Of a stretch of DNA of 64,000 bases, positions 55,448 through 63,887 are shown piece by piece. The stretch lies in the NCBI GenBank assembly GCA_900544205.1, contig UQUG01000001.1, positions 1 to 64,000 on the forward strand. Reading direction: 5' to 3'. Origin of the DNA: an uncultured Collinsella sp. Its GTDB lineage: Bacteria; Actinomycetota; Coriobacteriia; Coriobacteriales; Coriobacteriaceae. How positions within the stretch are numbered: position 1 is the first letter of the stretch; every line of letters starts with the position of its first letter. The notes under the pieces are model-generated. The model ran no database searches, was not told the origin of the DNA, and saw nothing but the letters and a program-made list of their open reading frames with translations. The position numbers were made by a program, and so were the translations under genes.

Positions 55448-56614
55448 TTGAGTGAGATTCAGAACTCGTCCATTTTCTCTCTTGACGATGTCAACGAGGA
55501 GGAGATGAACAACCTCATCGACGGTACGATTACCGACTTTGATGAGGGCGATCTCGTTAACGGCACTGTCGTTAAGATCGAGCATGACGAGGTGCTCGTT
55601 GACATCGGATTCAAGTCCGAGGGCGTTATCCCGGTCCGCGAGCTGTCCATCCGCAAGGACGCTAACCCTGCAGACATCGTTGCACTCGGTGATCCCATCG
55701 AGGCTCTGGTACTCCAGAAGGAGGACAAGGACGGTCGTCTGGTCCTGTCCAAGAAGCGTGCCGAGTACGAGCGTGCTTGGAACCGCATCGAGGAGAAGTT
55801 CAACTCCGGCGAGAACGTCGAGGGCGAGGTTATCGAGGTTGTCAAGGGCGGCCTGATCCTCGACATCGGCCTGCGTGGCTTCCTGCCCGCCTCCCTCGTC
55901 GACCTCCGTCGCGTCAAGGACCTCACCTCCTACATGGGCACCCGCATCGAGGCCCGCGTCATCGAGATGGACCGCAACCGCAACAACGTCGTCCTCTCCC
56001 GTCGCGTCGTGCTCGAGGAGTCCCGTAAGGCCGAGCGCTCCGAGATCCTGTCCAAGCTCAAGTCTGGCATGCGTCTCCAGGGCACCGTTTCCTCCATCGT
56101 CGACTTCGGCGCCTTCGTCGACCTCGGTGGTATCGACGGCCTCATCCACATTTCCGAGCTCTCCTGGAACCACGTCAACCATCCTTCCGAGGTTGTCAAG
56201 GTCGGCCAGGAGGTCGAGGTCGAGGTTCTCGACGTCGATCTCAACCGCGAGCGCATCTCCCTGGGTCTCAAGCAGACCACCGAGGATCCGTGGCGCGCAC
56301 TGGTCAAGAAGTACCCCGTCGGCGCTATCGTCGAGGGCACTGTGACCAAGCTTGTCCCGTTCGGCGCTTTCGTCGATCTGGGCGAGGGCATCGAGGGCCT
56401 GGTGCACATCTCCGAGATGGCCAACAAGCACGTCGATCAGCCTTCTCAGGTCACCCACGTGGGCGACAAGGTTCAGGTCAAGGTCATGGAGATCGACCTC
56501 GACCGTCGTCGTATCTCCCTGTCCATGAAGTCCGCTGCTGAGACTCTGGGCGTCGAGATCGAGGTTACCCCGCTGCCTTCCGAGAAGAAGGACGAGGAGA
56601 CCGACGCCGAGTAA
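55448..56614 (+). CDS. rpsA: 30S ribosomal protein S1
   Basis: 388 residues from TTG 55448. Four S1 (OB-fold) repeats: about 33-105 (LVNGTVVKIEHDEVLVDIGFKSEG), 118-185, 203-271 (LQGTVSSIVDFGAFVDLGGIDGLIHISELSW) and 288-357 (IVEGTVTKLVPFGAFVDLGEGIEGLVHISEMAN). Four-domain S1 is usual for actinobacteria; E. coli has six. It aids mRNA binding on the ribosome. Followed by a good terminator. Confidence 0.96.
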   Translation: MSEIQNSSIFSLDDVNEEEMNNLIDGTITDFDEGDLVNGTVVKIEHDEVLVDIGFKSEGVIPVRELSIRKDANPADIVALGDPIEALVLQKEDKDGRLVLSKKRAEYERAWNRIEEKFNSGENVEGEVIEVVKGGLILDIGLRGFLPASLVDLRRVKDLTSYMGTRIEARVIEMDRNRNNVVLSRRVVLEESRKAERSEILSKLKSGMRLQGTVSSIVDFGAFVDLGGIDGLIHISELSWNHVNHPSEVVKVGQEVEVEVLDVDLNRERISLGLKQTTEDPWRALVKKYPVGAIVEGTVTKLVPFGAFVDLGEGIEGLVHISEMANKHVDQPSQVTHVGDKVQVKVMEIDLDRRRISLSMKSAAETLGVEIEVTPLPSEKKDEETDAE

Positions 56615-56640
56615 ATCGGTTTGACGATCACTTGTTTTAA

Positions 56641-56675
56641 GGGATCCGTCCGCAATGGACGGGTCCCTTTTTTTG
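56641..56675 (+). terminator. rpsA terminator
   Basis: Stem of about 11 bp (one mismatch) from 56641 with GCAAT loop, then seven T. Confidence 0.85.
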
Positions 56676-56938
56676 CATTTGCTGCTGAGGTGCGCGATGC
56701 TGCCCGGGCTGTCCACAGGCTATTGGGTTGTCAGTGCATGAAAAATGCCGACATCCCGCCTCGGGGAGGAGGCGGGAACACACCGAGTAGACGGAGGGGT
56801 GTGGAGCGCGGTCGCGTCTCGACTGACGACGTTGCCCATCGACAGGACCATTGTAGCGCATGGCGGTTCTTGGTTTATCGTGTCGAGCGTTTGCGTTGTG
56901 CCATTGCCTGCGGCAACGGTGTGTTACACTCTTGCACT
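56676..56938. other. Intergenic region between rpsA and rnpB
   Basis: About 260 bases with no convincing ORF on either strand. A GC-rich GCCTCGGGGAGGAGGC-type hairpin lies near 56757. The stretch just before 56939 holds promoter-like TTGCCT and TACACT elements for rnpB. Confidence 0.5.
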
Positions 56939-57300
56939 GCTGAGTGGGCCAGACGGTCGCGCGATGTGCTGCTTGCAGCACGCGTGAGGAAAGTCCGGGC
57001 TCCAGAGGGCGGGATGCCGGCTAACGGCCGGGCGGAGTGATCCGACGGAAAGCGCCGCAGAAAAGAAGACTCCCACCTGCGCCGCAAGGCGTAAAGGGAA
57101 AAGCTGAAACGGTGGTGTAAGAGACCACCAGCGTCGTGGTAACACGGCGGCTTGGCAAGCCCCATCCGGAGCAAGCGCGAATAGGAACGCTATGGGCCGG
57201 CCCGGTCCGCGTTCGGGTAGCGTGCGTGGAACTGCACGGTAACGTGCAGACAAGATAAATGACCGTTCACGACAGAACCCGGCTTATCGGCCCACTCAGC
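56939..57300 (+). ncRNA. rnpB: RNase P RNA (type A)
   Basis: The 5' GCTGAGTGGGCC pairs with the 3' GGCCCACTCAGC (P1). Conserved GAGGAAAGTCCGGGCTCC, the AAGGGAAAAGCTGAAACGG region, GGTAACACGG-type loops and ACAGAACCCGGCTTA near the end are all present. It is the catalytic RNA that trims tRNA 5' ends. About 362 nt, normal for type A. Confidence 0.97.
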
Positions 57301-57308
57301 ACTTTGTT

Positions 57309-57421
57309 GACGCTGCGAACCCGTCAGCGCGGCAATCTGCCTTTCAAGCCTTCGGGCATGACCATAAGGTCAATGCCCTTGTCTTTCAAGGCACCTTGCT
57401 CGCGCTGACGGGTTCTCGCTG
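57309..57421. repeat. Structured dispersed element, copy B
   Basis: 113 bp starting 9 bases after rnpB. Same GACGCTGC and TCGCTG flanks and same internal conserved segments as 54217-54328. The 15-bp outer stem (57317-57331 with 57401-57415) is perfect but of unrelated sequence. Confidence 0.8.
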
Positions 57422-57527
57422 TTGGTGACGGTATCATTGGCGTTTCCGTTCTTGTTGGCGAGGTCAACGGTGCTGTCTTTGCCGTATTATTGAGGCTGTT
57501 TGTTGCTTTGCTTGTTGTTGAGGGGCT

Positions 57528-58166
57528 TTGTTGGACAGCTATTTTACTCTTCAATCGAATATTGAGGCTTCGGGCGAGTTTGTGGACCGCAAGAGCCGGT
57601 TTATTGCCCAGCTGGTCCATATTGAGTCCGAGGATGAGGCGAATGCCTTTATCGAGACCGTTCGCAAACGTCATTACGACGCTCGACACAATGTTCCCGC
57701 GTGGATTTTGGTCGATGGACGCGAGCGTCAAAGCGATGACGGTGAGCCGAGCCGCACGAGCGGTATGCCGACGCTCGAGGTGTTGCGCGGCGCGGGGCTC
57801 AAAAATGTTTGCTGCGTAGTGACGCGCTATTTTGGTGGCACGCTGTTGGGGCCTGGTGGCTTGGTACGCGCCTATACCGCGGCGACGCAAGCGGCGGTGG
57901 CCGCGGCTCGGGAGGCCGGGCAGATCGTCGAGATGACGAGCGTCGTGCCTGTTGACGTGCATGTGGCCTATCCGCAGTATGAGCAGGTGCTTCGCTTGGC
58001 GCAGGATTCGGGTGCCAAGGTTTCGGATACCGATTACGCGGATGCCGTGACACTTCACTTGGTGTTTAAGGCGGGGGAGCAGGAGTCTTTTTGCGCCAGG
58101 ATGCGCGAGCTTATGGCGGGGCGCGAGGAGATCGAGGTCGGTGCTCCCGTATTTGCCGAGTTCTAA
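57528..58166 (+). CDS. YigZ/IMPACT family protein
   Basis: 212 residues. EFVDRKSRFIAQLVHIESEDEANAFIETVRKRHYDARHNVPAW and DDGEPSRTSGMPTLEVLRGAGLKNVCCVVTRYFGGTLLGPGGLVRAYTAA are the UPF0029/IMPACT signature; a C-terminal DUF1949-like domain follows. A TTG start (57528 or 57531). Family role in bacteria is poorly known, perhaps linked to translation. Confidence 0.93.
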   Translation: MLDSYFTLQSNIEASGEFVDRKSRFIAQLVHIESEDEANAFIETVRKRHYDARHNVPAWILVDGRERQSDDGEPSRTSGMPTLEVLRGAGLKNVCCVVTRYFGGTLLGPGGLVRAYTAATQAAVAAAREAGQIVEMTSVVPVDVHVAYPQYEQVLRLAQDSGAKVSDTDYADAVTLHLVFKAGEQESFCARMRELMAGREEIEVGAPVFAEF

Positions 58167-58170
58167 CGGC

Positions 58171-58221
58171 GACGGCCGGCGTGCTTTTGGATGGATCCCA
58201 AGCGCGCCGGCCGTCGTTTTT
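58171..58221 (+). terminator. Terminator between yigZ-like gene and the convergent C_GCAxxG_C_C gene
   Basis: About 14-bp stem with one bulge (58171-58185 with 58200-58215) followed by five T. Confidence 0.8.
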
Positions 58222-58233
58222 CTGTGCTGCCGT

Positions 58234-58680
58234 TTACTCGGCGAGCTGCTTTAGTACATCACAGGCGATTTCGACGGCATCGTCGATGCAGCCGGGGCAG
58301 CTGTGAAGCGGACCCTTGTCCGATCCGATGCCCTTGAGCGTGCCGCAGACGGTCGTCGTGTTCTTCTCGCCAAAACGCTTGGCGATTTCGCGCGACAGCT
58401 TGTAGGTCTGGCCCTTGGTCTTGGGGTTTTCCATGCCGTCGCTCATCACGAAGCCCATGATGGCCACGGCGCCCGAGATGGCGCCGCAGGTTTCGGTCAT
58501 GCCGCCCATGCCGGCACCAAAGCCCTCGGTGAGGGTAAAGGCGATCTGGGGGTCGAGTCCGACGGCAGGCGCGAGGGTGCAGGCGACGGCCTGGGCGCAG
58601 TTAAAGCCGCGGGCGTGGTATTCGGCTGCCTGAGCCTGACAGGCGTTGATGTCGAGCTGGGCCGTATCGATTTGCTTCAT
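58234..58680 (-). CDS. C_GCAxxG_C_C family protein
   Basis: 148 residues from ATG 58680 (AAGGAGAC ribosome site). GFNCAQAVACTLAPAVGLD, TEGFGAGMGGMTETCGAISGAVAIMG and later Cys residues (TVCGTLKG, HSCPGCIDDAVEIA) give the family pattern. Probably a redox-active or metal-binding protein; function of the family is not established. Confidence 0.9.
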   Translation of the reverse strand: MKQIDTAQLDINACQAQAAEYHARGFNCAQAVACTLAPAVGLDPQIAFTLTEGFGAGMGGMTETCGAISGAVAIMGFVMSDGMENPKTKGQTYKLSREIAKRFGEKNTTTVCGTLKGIGSDKGPLHSCPGCIDDAVEIACDVLKQLAE

Positions 58681-58842
58681 CGTTGTCTCCTTGGTTACGG
58701 TGTACTCGCCTATGGTACCCGTGACGGTGCATGTAATCATCGAGAGCTTCATGTATGCCTCATTTTTATCTATCGAGCAAATGCCCAAGGCTTGAGATAA
58801 AACCCTTGATTAATTAGTCCCATAACCTACCTTTGGGATGGG

Positions 58843-58871
58843 TTGAGAGGGGTGCAGGGTAGCGGTATCGT
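58843..58871 (+). promoter_or_regulatory. Candidate metY promoter
   Basis: TTGAGA (58843-58848), 17-bp spacer, TATCGT (58866-58871), 39 bases before the metY ATG. No SAM riboswitch recognised in this short leader. Confidence 0.5.
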
Positions 58872-58909
58872 GAACCGAATAAAACGTAACCCAGGCAAGG
58901 GAGCAAGAT

Positions 58910-60193
58910 ATGAGCGAGCAGACCATCGGTACCACGTGTGTTCAGGGCGGTTATCGCCCGGGCGATGCGGAGCCGCGCCAGGTGCCTATCTACCAGTCCA
59001 CCACGTGGAAGTACGATACGTCCGAGCACATGGGCAAGCTGTTCGACCTGGAGGAGTCGGGCTACTTCTATAGCCGCCTGCAGAACCCCACGTGTGACCT
59101 CGTTGCCGCCAAGATCTGCGAGATGGAGGGCGGCACCGCTGCGATGCTCACGAGCTCGGGCATGGCCGCGAACTTCCTCGCGATCTTTAACGTTGCCGGT
59201 GCCGGCGATCATGTGGTCGCGAGCTCTGCCATCTACGGCGGTACCTACAACTTGCTTGCCCACACCATGGGCCGCATGGGCCTGACCTGCACGTTCGTTG
59301 CCCCCGACTGCACCGATGAGGAGCTGGAGGCCGCTTTCCAGCCCAACACCAAGCTCGTCTTTGGTGAGACCATCGCCAATCCCGCGCTCGCCGTGCTCGA
59401 CATTGAGCACTTTGCCAAGGCCGCACACGACCACGGCGTGCCGTTGATGGTCGACAACACCTTCCCGACGCCCGTGATGTGCCGTCCCTTTGAGTGGGGC
59501 GCCGATATCGTTACGCACTCCACCACCAAATACATGGATGGTCACGCGGCCTATCTCGGCGGCGTGATCGTCGATCACGGCCAGTTTGACTGGATGGCGC
59601 ATGAGGACAAGTTCCCGGGTCTCACCACACCTGACGAGAGCTATCACGGCGTGACCTATGCCGAGAAGTTCGGTCGCGAGGGCGCCTTTATCACCAAGGC
59701 TACTGCGCAGCTTATGCGTGACCTCGGTCCCATGCAGAACCCGCAGGCGGCGTTCTTCCTGAACAGCTCGCTCGAGAGCCTGCACGTGCGTATGCCGCGC
59801 CACTGCGAGAACGGCCTGGCGGTCGCCAAGTTCCTGCAGAGCCACCCCAAGGTGCGCTTTGTGAGCTATCCGGGCCTGGAGGGCGACAAGTACTACGACA
59901 TGGCGCAGAAGTACATGCCCAACGGCACCTGCGGTGTCGTGAGCTTTGGCTTTAACGGTGGTCGTGCGGCGGCCGAGACCTTTATGAAGAGCCTCAAGCT
60001 CGCCCAGATCGCCACGCACGTTGCCGACGCCCGCACTTGCTGCCTGCATCCTGCTAACGCTACGCATCGCCAGATGAACGACGAGGAACTCATCGCCTGC
60101 GGTATCTCCGCCGACATGGTGCGCCTGTCGTGCGGCCTCGAGGACACGGCCGATCTGATTGCCGACCTTGAGCAGGCACTCGAGCAGTGCTAG
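58910..60193 (+). CDS. metY: O-acetylhomoserine sulfhydrylase / Cys-Met metabolism PLP enzyme
   Basis: 427 residues. Adds sulphide or methanethiol to O-acetylhomoserine. Landmarks are FYSRLQNPTCDLVAAKI, GGTAAMLTSSGMAANF, MVDNTFPTPVMCRPFEWGADIV, THSTTKYMDGHA (PLP Lys) and the C-terminal VRLSCGLEDTADLIADLEQAL. A methionine gamma-lyase is possible, but length and sequence favour MetY. AAGGGAGC ribosome site. Sulphide could come from the CyuA-type enzyme. Confidence 0.88.
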   Translation: MSEQTIGTTCVQGGYRPGDAEPRQVPIYQSTTWKYDTSEHMGKLFDLEESGYFYSRLQNPTCDLVAAKICEMEGGTAAMLTSSGMAANFLAIFNVAGAGDHVVASSAIYGGTYNLLAHTMGRMGLTCTFVAPDCTDEELEAAFQPNTKLVFGETIANPALAVLDIEHFAKAAHDHGVPLMVDNTFPTPVMCRPFEWGADIVTHSTTKYMDGHAAYLGGVIVDHGQFDWMAHEDKFPGLTTPDESYHGVTYAEKFGREGAFITKATAQLMRDLGPMQNPQAAFFLNSSLESLHVRMPRHCENGLAVAKFLQSHPKVRFVSYPGLEGDKYYDMAQKYMPNGTCGVVSFGFNGGRAAAETFMKSLKLAQIATHVADARTCCLHPANATHRQMNDEELIACGISADMVRLSCGLEDTADLIADLEQALEQC

Positions 60194-60265
60194 GCTAGCG
60201 TTCGCATAAGGCGCCGATGCTGGCAGAAAGCTTCGGCGACCTTTAGTTCCGATTCCGTAGGCGGG

Positions 60266-60308
60266 ACCCCAATCGCGACTGTTTACAGGCGATTGGGGCC
60301 CCGTTTTT
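60266..60308 (+). terminator. metY terminator
   Basis: About 10-bp stem (CCCCAATCGC with GCGATTGGGG) followed by CCCCGTTTTT. Confidence 0.85.
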
Positions 60309-60334
60309 GCGTTGGGCCACTCGAAAGGATGGAT

Positions 60335-61639
60335 ATGGAGAAAACCGCAGAGCAGCTGCGCCGCGAGCATATTGCCCTAGAGGGCGACACCCATGGCAAG
60401 AACAAGTGGGCGATTCTGTTTACCGTGCTCATCATGACGTTTATGGTGTGTCTGGATTCGACCGTCGTGACCGTGGCGCTGCCCGTGATGCAAAAGGAGC
60501 TGGGCGTGGGCCTCGATCGCATTCAGCTGGTAAGCTCGGTGTATCTGCTTGCGACTTGCGTGGCTATGTTGCCGTTTGGCCGTCTGGGCGACGTGCGCGG
60601 CAAGGTGAACGTGTTCCAGTTGGGCGTCATCGTCTTTTCGGTCGGTTCGCTGCTGTGCGGCCTTTCGGCCTCGCTCGAGGTTCTTATCCTGGCACGCATT
60701 GTTCAGGGCGTCGGTTGCGCGGCGGCCATGGCTAACAACATGGGTATCATCACCGAGTCGTTTCCGGCGCGCGAACGAGGCCGTGCCATGGGTATTCTTG
60801 CGACCTTTGTGGCCCTCGGCATGATGTGTGGCCCCGTGCTCGGCGGCATGCTGGTGGCAAGCTTTCCTTGGGAGAGCATCTTCCTCATCAACCTGCCCAT
60901 TGGCGTCATCTCGTTTATCGTGGGGCTCTACACGCTGCCGCATGTTAAGCCGGAGGCCGGCGAGCGCCCCATGTCCCTGATCGAGGCCGCTCGTCGCTGC
61001 TTTGCAAATTCGGCCTTCACCATCAACCTTGCCTGCATGCTCATCGTGTTCGTTGGTATTGGCGCATCTGAGTTTATCCTGCCGTTCTATTTTCAGGACG
61101 CCCATGGCTTTGGTTCCGACATTTCCGGATTGCTCTTTTTGGCGCTGCCGATGGTGAATGCCTTTATCGGACCGCTTTCGGGTACGGTTTCGGACCGTGT
61201 TGGCTGCGAGGGCCCCACGGCGGTCGGCCTGGGCGTGTACGTGTGCGGTCTCTTTGCGGTAAGCACGCTTGACGAGCACTCTTCTATCCCTGTGATCGTG
61301 TGCTGCGTTGCGTTTATGTCGTGTGGCACGTCGATTTTCCAGAGTCCCAACAACTCGCTGTATATGGGCTCGGCTCCGCGCGAAGCGCTCGGCTTTGCGG
61401 GCAGCCTGGGCAGCCTGGCGCGCTACGCCGGCATGGCACTCGGCATTACGGCGGCGTCGCATATCCTGTATGGGCAGATGAGCGTGGCGATGGGCGAGGC
61501 CGTGACCAGTTTTGTTGCAGGCCGTCCGGATGTATTCCTATTCGGCTTTCGCTCGGTGTTCTACGTACTCATGGCTGTGGCCGCTGTGGGCTTTGCGCTT
61601 GCCATGGTGCGTTTGGTGAAGATGCGCGCCCGCCATTAG
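60335..61639 (+). CDS. MFS transporter, DHA2/EmrB-QacA-like drug exporter
   Basis: 434 residues from ATG 60335 (GAAAGG six bases before; an ATG at 60329 lacks spacing). About 12 membrane helices. LDSTVVTVALPVMQKELGV (motif D1-like), FGRLGDVRGKVNVFQLG (motif A) and LARIVQGVGCAAAMANNMGIITESFPARERGRAMG (motifs B, C region) identify the drug:proton antiporter group. Shorter than the 14-helix DHA2 average. Substrate unknown. Confidence 0.88.
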   Translation: MEKTAEQLRREHIALEGDTHGKNKWAILFTVLIMTFMVCLDSTVVTVALPVMQKELGVGLDRIQLVSSVYLLATCVAMLPFGRLGDVRGKVNVFQLGVIVFSVGSLLCGLSASLEVLILARIVQGVGCAAAMANNMGIITESFPARERGRAMGILATFVALGMMCGPVLGGMLVASFPWESIFLINLPIGVISFIVGLYTLPHVKPEAGERPMSLIEAARRCFANSAFTINLACMLIVFVGIGASEFILPFYFQDAHGFGSDISGLLFLALPMVNAFIGPLSGTVSDRVGCEGPTAVGLGVYVCGLFAVSTLDEHSSIPVIVCCVAFMSCGTSIFQSPNNSLYMGSAPREALGFAGSLGSLARYAGMALGITAASHILYGQMSVAMGEAVTSFVAGRPDVFLFGFRSVFYVLMAVAAVGFALAMVRLVKMRARH

Positions 61640-61796
61640 CGTGTTGGGAGGCTGTCTGCCACGATTCGCGCCGTCCCAAAAAGACTGGTTTGTGGTGCGA
61701 TGCGGCTTGTGGGGCGGGCGGGGGTCGGTCCGTGGTAGACTATCGTGCAACGTTTGTTCATCGCGCGGAATCATTGCCGCGAGAAAGGGTTGCGCC

Positions 61797-62375
61797 ATGC
61801 AGGAGCTTGAGGATCGTATTCGCCGTGACGGCATCGTAAAGGCCGGTAACGTCCTTAAGGTTGATGCCTTCCTCAACCACCAGTGCGACGTTGAGCTGTT
61901 TGACCATATGGGCGCCGAGTGGGCCCGTCTGTTCGAGGGTGTCGAGATCAACAAGATCCTGACGATCGAGGCTTCGGGCATTGGCATGGCTTGCATTGCG
62001 GCCCAGCATTTTGGCGGCGTGCCGGTGGTCTTTGCCAAGAAGGCACAGTCCATCAACCTCGACGGCGAGCAGTATGCCACGACCATCTACTCCTTTACCA
62101 AGCAGAAGGAGTACCCGGTTATCGTTGGCAAGCGCTTCCTGTCCGAGGGCGACAAGGTCCTGATTATCGACGACTTCCTGGCCAACGGCTGCGCGCTCGA
62201 GGGTCTTATCAAGATCTGCGAGGCTGCGGGTGCCGAGGTATCTGGTATTGGCATTGCGGTGGAGAAGGGCTTCCAAGGCGGTGGCGATAAGCTCCGCGAG
62301 CGCGGCTTCCGCGTCGAGAGCCTGGCCCGTATCGCCGATATGGACTGCGAGACCGGCGAGATCACCTTCGCCTAA
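61797..62375 (+). CDS. xpt: Xanthine phosphoribosyltransferase
   Basis: 192 residues. Salvages xanthine to XMP. IRRDGIVKAGNVLKVDAFLNHQCDVELF, TIEASGIGMACIAAQ, FAKKAQSINLDGEQYATTIYSFTK and the PRPP loop VLIIDDFLANGCALEGLIKICE then GIGIAVEKGFQGGGDKLRERGFRVESLARI are typical of Xpt. No purine riboswitch seen upstream. Confidence 0.95.
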   Translation: MQELEDRIRRDGIVKAGNVLKVDAFLNHQCDVELFDHMGAEWARLFEGVEINKILTIEASGIGMACIAAQHFGGVPVVFAKKAQSINLDGEQYATTIYSFTKQKEYPVIVGKRFLSEGDKVLIIDDFLANGCALEGLIKICEAAGAEVSGIGIAVEKGFQGGGDKLRERGFRVESLARIADMDCETGEITFA

Positions 62376-62403
62376 GCGCGCAACACAAGCGATTGGTATG
62401 CGA

Positions 62404-62438
62404 TGTGACAAAGGGACTGTCCCTTTGTCACATTTTTT
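62404..62438 (+). terminator. xpt terminator
   Basis: 13-bp perfect stem (62404-62416 with 62420-62432), CTG loop, then six T. Confidence 0.95.
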
Positions 62439-62458
62439 GTATGAGGGGAGGTGTTGAT

Positions 62459-62839
62459 ATGGATGAGAACAAGATGGGATGGCGCGAGTATGCGCGCTTT
62501 GCCGAGATGTCGGTCGAGGAGTTGGCGCGCGATTGCGAGGTGCAGGTGTTTCGCGCGACAGGTCCGGGCGGGCAGGGCGTGAACACGACGGATTCAGCGG
62601 TGCGCATGAAGCATGGGCCCACGGGGATTACCGTGACGGCGCGCGAGAGCCGCAGTCAGTTTCAGAATCGTGCGAGCTGTTTGCGTAAGCTGAGGGCAGA
62701 GCTTGAGCGTCGCGGGCGTCCACCGCGTCGACGCGTAAAGACCAAGGTGCCTCAACGCTCTCGGCAGCGCAGGCTCAACGACAAGCACTTCAACGCGATT
62801 AAAAAGGCCAACCGTCGCAAACCGGGCAGCGACGAATAG
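62459..62839 (+). CDS. Release-factor-like peptidyl-tRNA hydrolase (GGQ domain)
   Basis: 126 residues. Contains the GGQ motif (RATGPGGQGVNTTDSAVRMKHGPTG) and the rest of the RF-1 catalytic domain, with a highly basic C-terminal tail, but no codon-reading domain. Related small proteins (ArfB/YaeJ type) rescue stalled ribosomes; whether this one does is inference. ATG 62459 has a GGGGAGGTG ribosome site. Confidence 0.85.
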   Translation: MDENKMGWREYARFAEMSVEELARDCEVQVFRATGPGGQGVNTTDSAVRMKHGPTGITVTARESRSQFQNRASCLRKLRAELERRGRPPRRRVKTKVPQRSRQRRLNDKHFNAIKKANRRKPGSDE

Positions 62840-62844
62840 CCACC

Positions 62845-62923
62845 CCTAAGTTGCGGTGAAATAGGGACTGTTTTGCGGCTTTAGCTACATAAACAGTCCC
62901 TATTTCACCGCAACTTAGGTGGG
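62845..62923. repeat. Dispersed palindrome, copy 2
   Basis: Arms CTAAGTTGCGGTGAAATAGG and the matching right arm ending 62920s give a stem of more than 25 bp around a short loop (62874-62889). A near relative lies at 41952-42019. Confidence 0.8.
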
Positions 62924-62924
62924 G

Positions 62925-63887
62925 CTAGCGGGTGGGGTGCCAGACGTGGAGGGCGCCGGCGAGGATGTCGACCTCGATGCGCGAGGCGACGATGGGCTCG
63001 CCGTCGGCTTGGATGGGGTAGTCTGGCTCCTCAAAAGTGAGCTCGGCATGGCGGCATCGGCGCATGCGAACCGGTGGCAGTTTGGTATGGTGGCCGTCCT
63101 TGGCCGAAAGGAACATAGGCAGGGCAACCGCGCGAGGGACAGGGCCGCATGCGTAGCAGACGTCGAGCACGCCGTCGCAGGGGTCGGCATCGGGGCAGAT
63201 GCGATAGCCCGAGCCATAGGTGGGACCAAGCTGAATCGCCATGATGATCGCCCTCACGCGCTCGGCGGGCGCGCCGTCAAAGCTGACTGTCATGGAGTAG
63301 TTGCGATAGCGCAGGCCAAACTGCTCAAGTCCCGAAAGGGTGTAGAGCGGAGCGCCCGTCAAGCCGGTCTTTTTGCGCAGCTCGGTGGTGCCAAGGCCGA
63401 TGGCGGCATCGATGCCGACCGAAAGCGTCTGGTCGTAGTACTCAACGGTAGCCTCGCCGCTACCGCTTGCGGGGTTCCATGAGCGAATCCGCCCGATGTC
63501 CTGACGTTGAAGCTCACAGGTGAGCAGCGCGCCATAATCCTTGCCGGAGAAATCTTCGATACCGAGCGTTTGGGCAAAATCGTTGCCGGAGCCTACGGGC
63601 AGGATGGCAAGAGCGGGGCGGACCGCCTCATCCTGCGTCATGAGTCCGTTGACGACCTCGTGGATCACGCCGTCGCCGCCGAGGGCGATAACGGTGTGAT
63701 AGCCCTCGGCCTGTGCGGCCAGCTCCTTGGCGTGTCCCATGCGCTCGGTCAGTACCAGGTCAAACTGGGATGCGCGCGCGGTCATATCCAAAAAGCGCTG
63801 CAGGCGCTCGGCAACCTCGCGCGCGGCGCCCGACTGGGCGGCAGGGTTGGCGATGATGAGCGTGCGACCAAAATCAGTTGCGTGCAT
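62925..63887 (-). CDS. Diacylglycerol kinase-family lipid kinase
   Basis: 320 residues from ATG 63887. LIIANPAAQSG, VIALGGDGVIHEVVNGLM (nucleotide loop), LPVGSGNDFAQTLGI and the C-terminal DVCYACGPV ... IQADGEPI motif are the DagK/YegS family hallmarks. It likely phosphorylates diacylglycerol or a related lipid at the membrane. The last gene in the window; 63888-64000 shows nothing clear. Confidence 0.9.
   Translation of the reverse strand: MHATDFGRTLIIANPAAQSGAAREVAERLQRFLDMTARASQFDLVLTERMGHAKELAAQAEGYHTVIALGGDGVIHEVVNGLMTQDEAVRPALAILPVGSGNDFAQTLGIEDFSGKDYGALLTCELQRQDIGRIRSWNPASGSGEATVEYYDQTLSVGIDAAIGLGTTELRKKTGLTGAPLYTLSGLEQFGLRYRNYSMTVSFDGAPAERVRAIIMAIQLGPTYGSGYRICPDADPCDGVLDVCYACGPVPRAVALPMFLSAKDGHHTKLPPVRMRRCRHAELTFEEPDYPIQADGEPIVASRIEVDILAGALHVWHPTR

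Noticed and set aside
58801..58909. SAM riboswitch upstream of metY
   Set aside because: The leader is only about 40 bases from the likely promoter and lacks any SAM-family motif I recognise.
61640..61796. Purine riboswitch upstream of xpt
   Set aside because: No paired loop motifs of the purine class are present.
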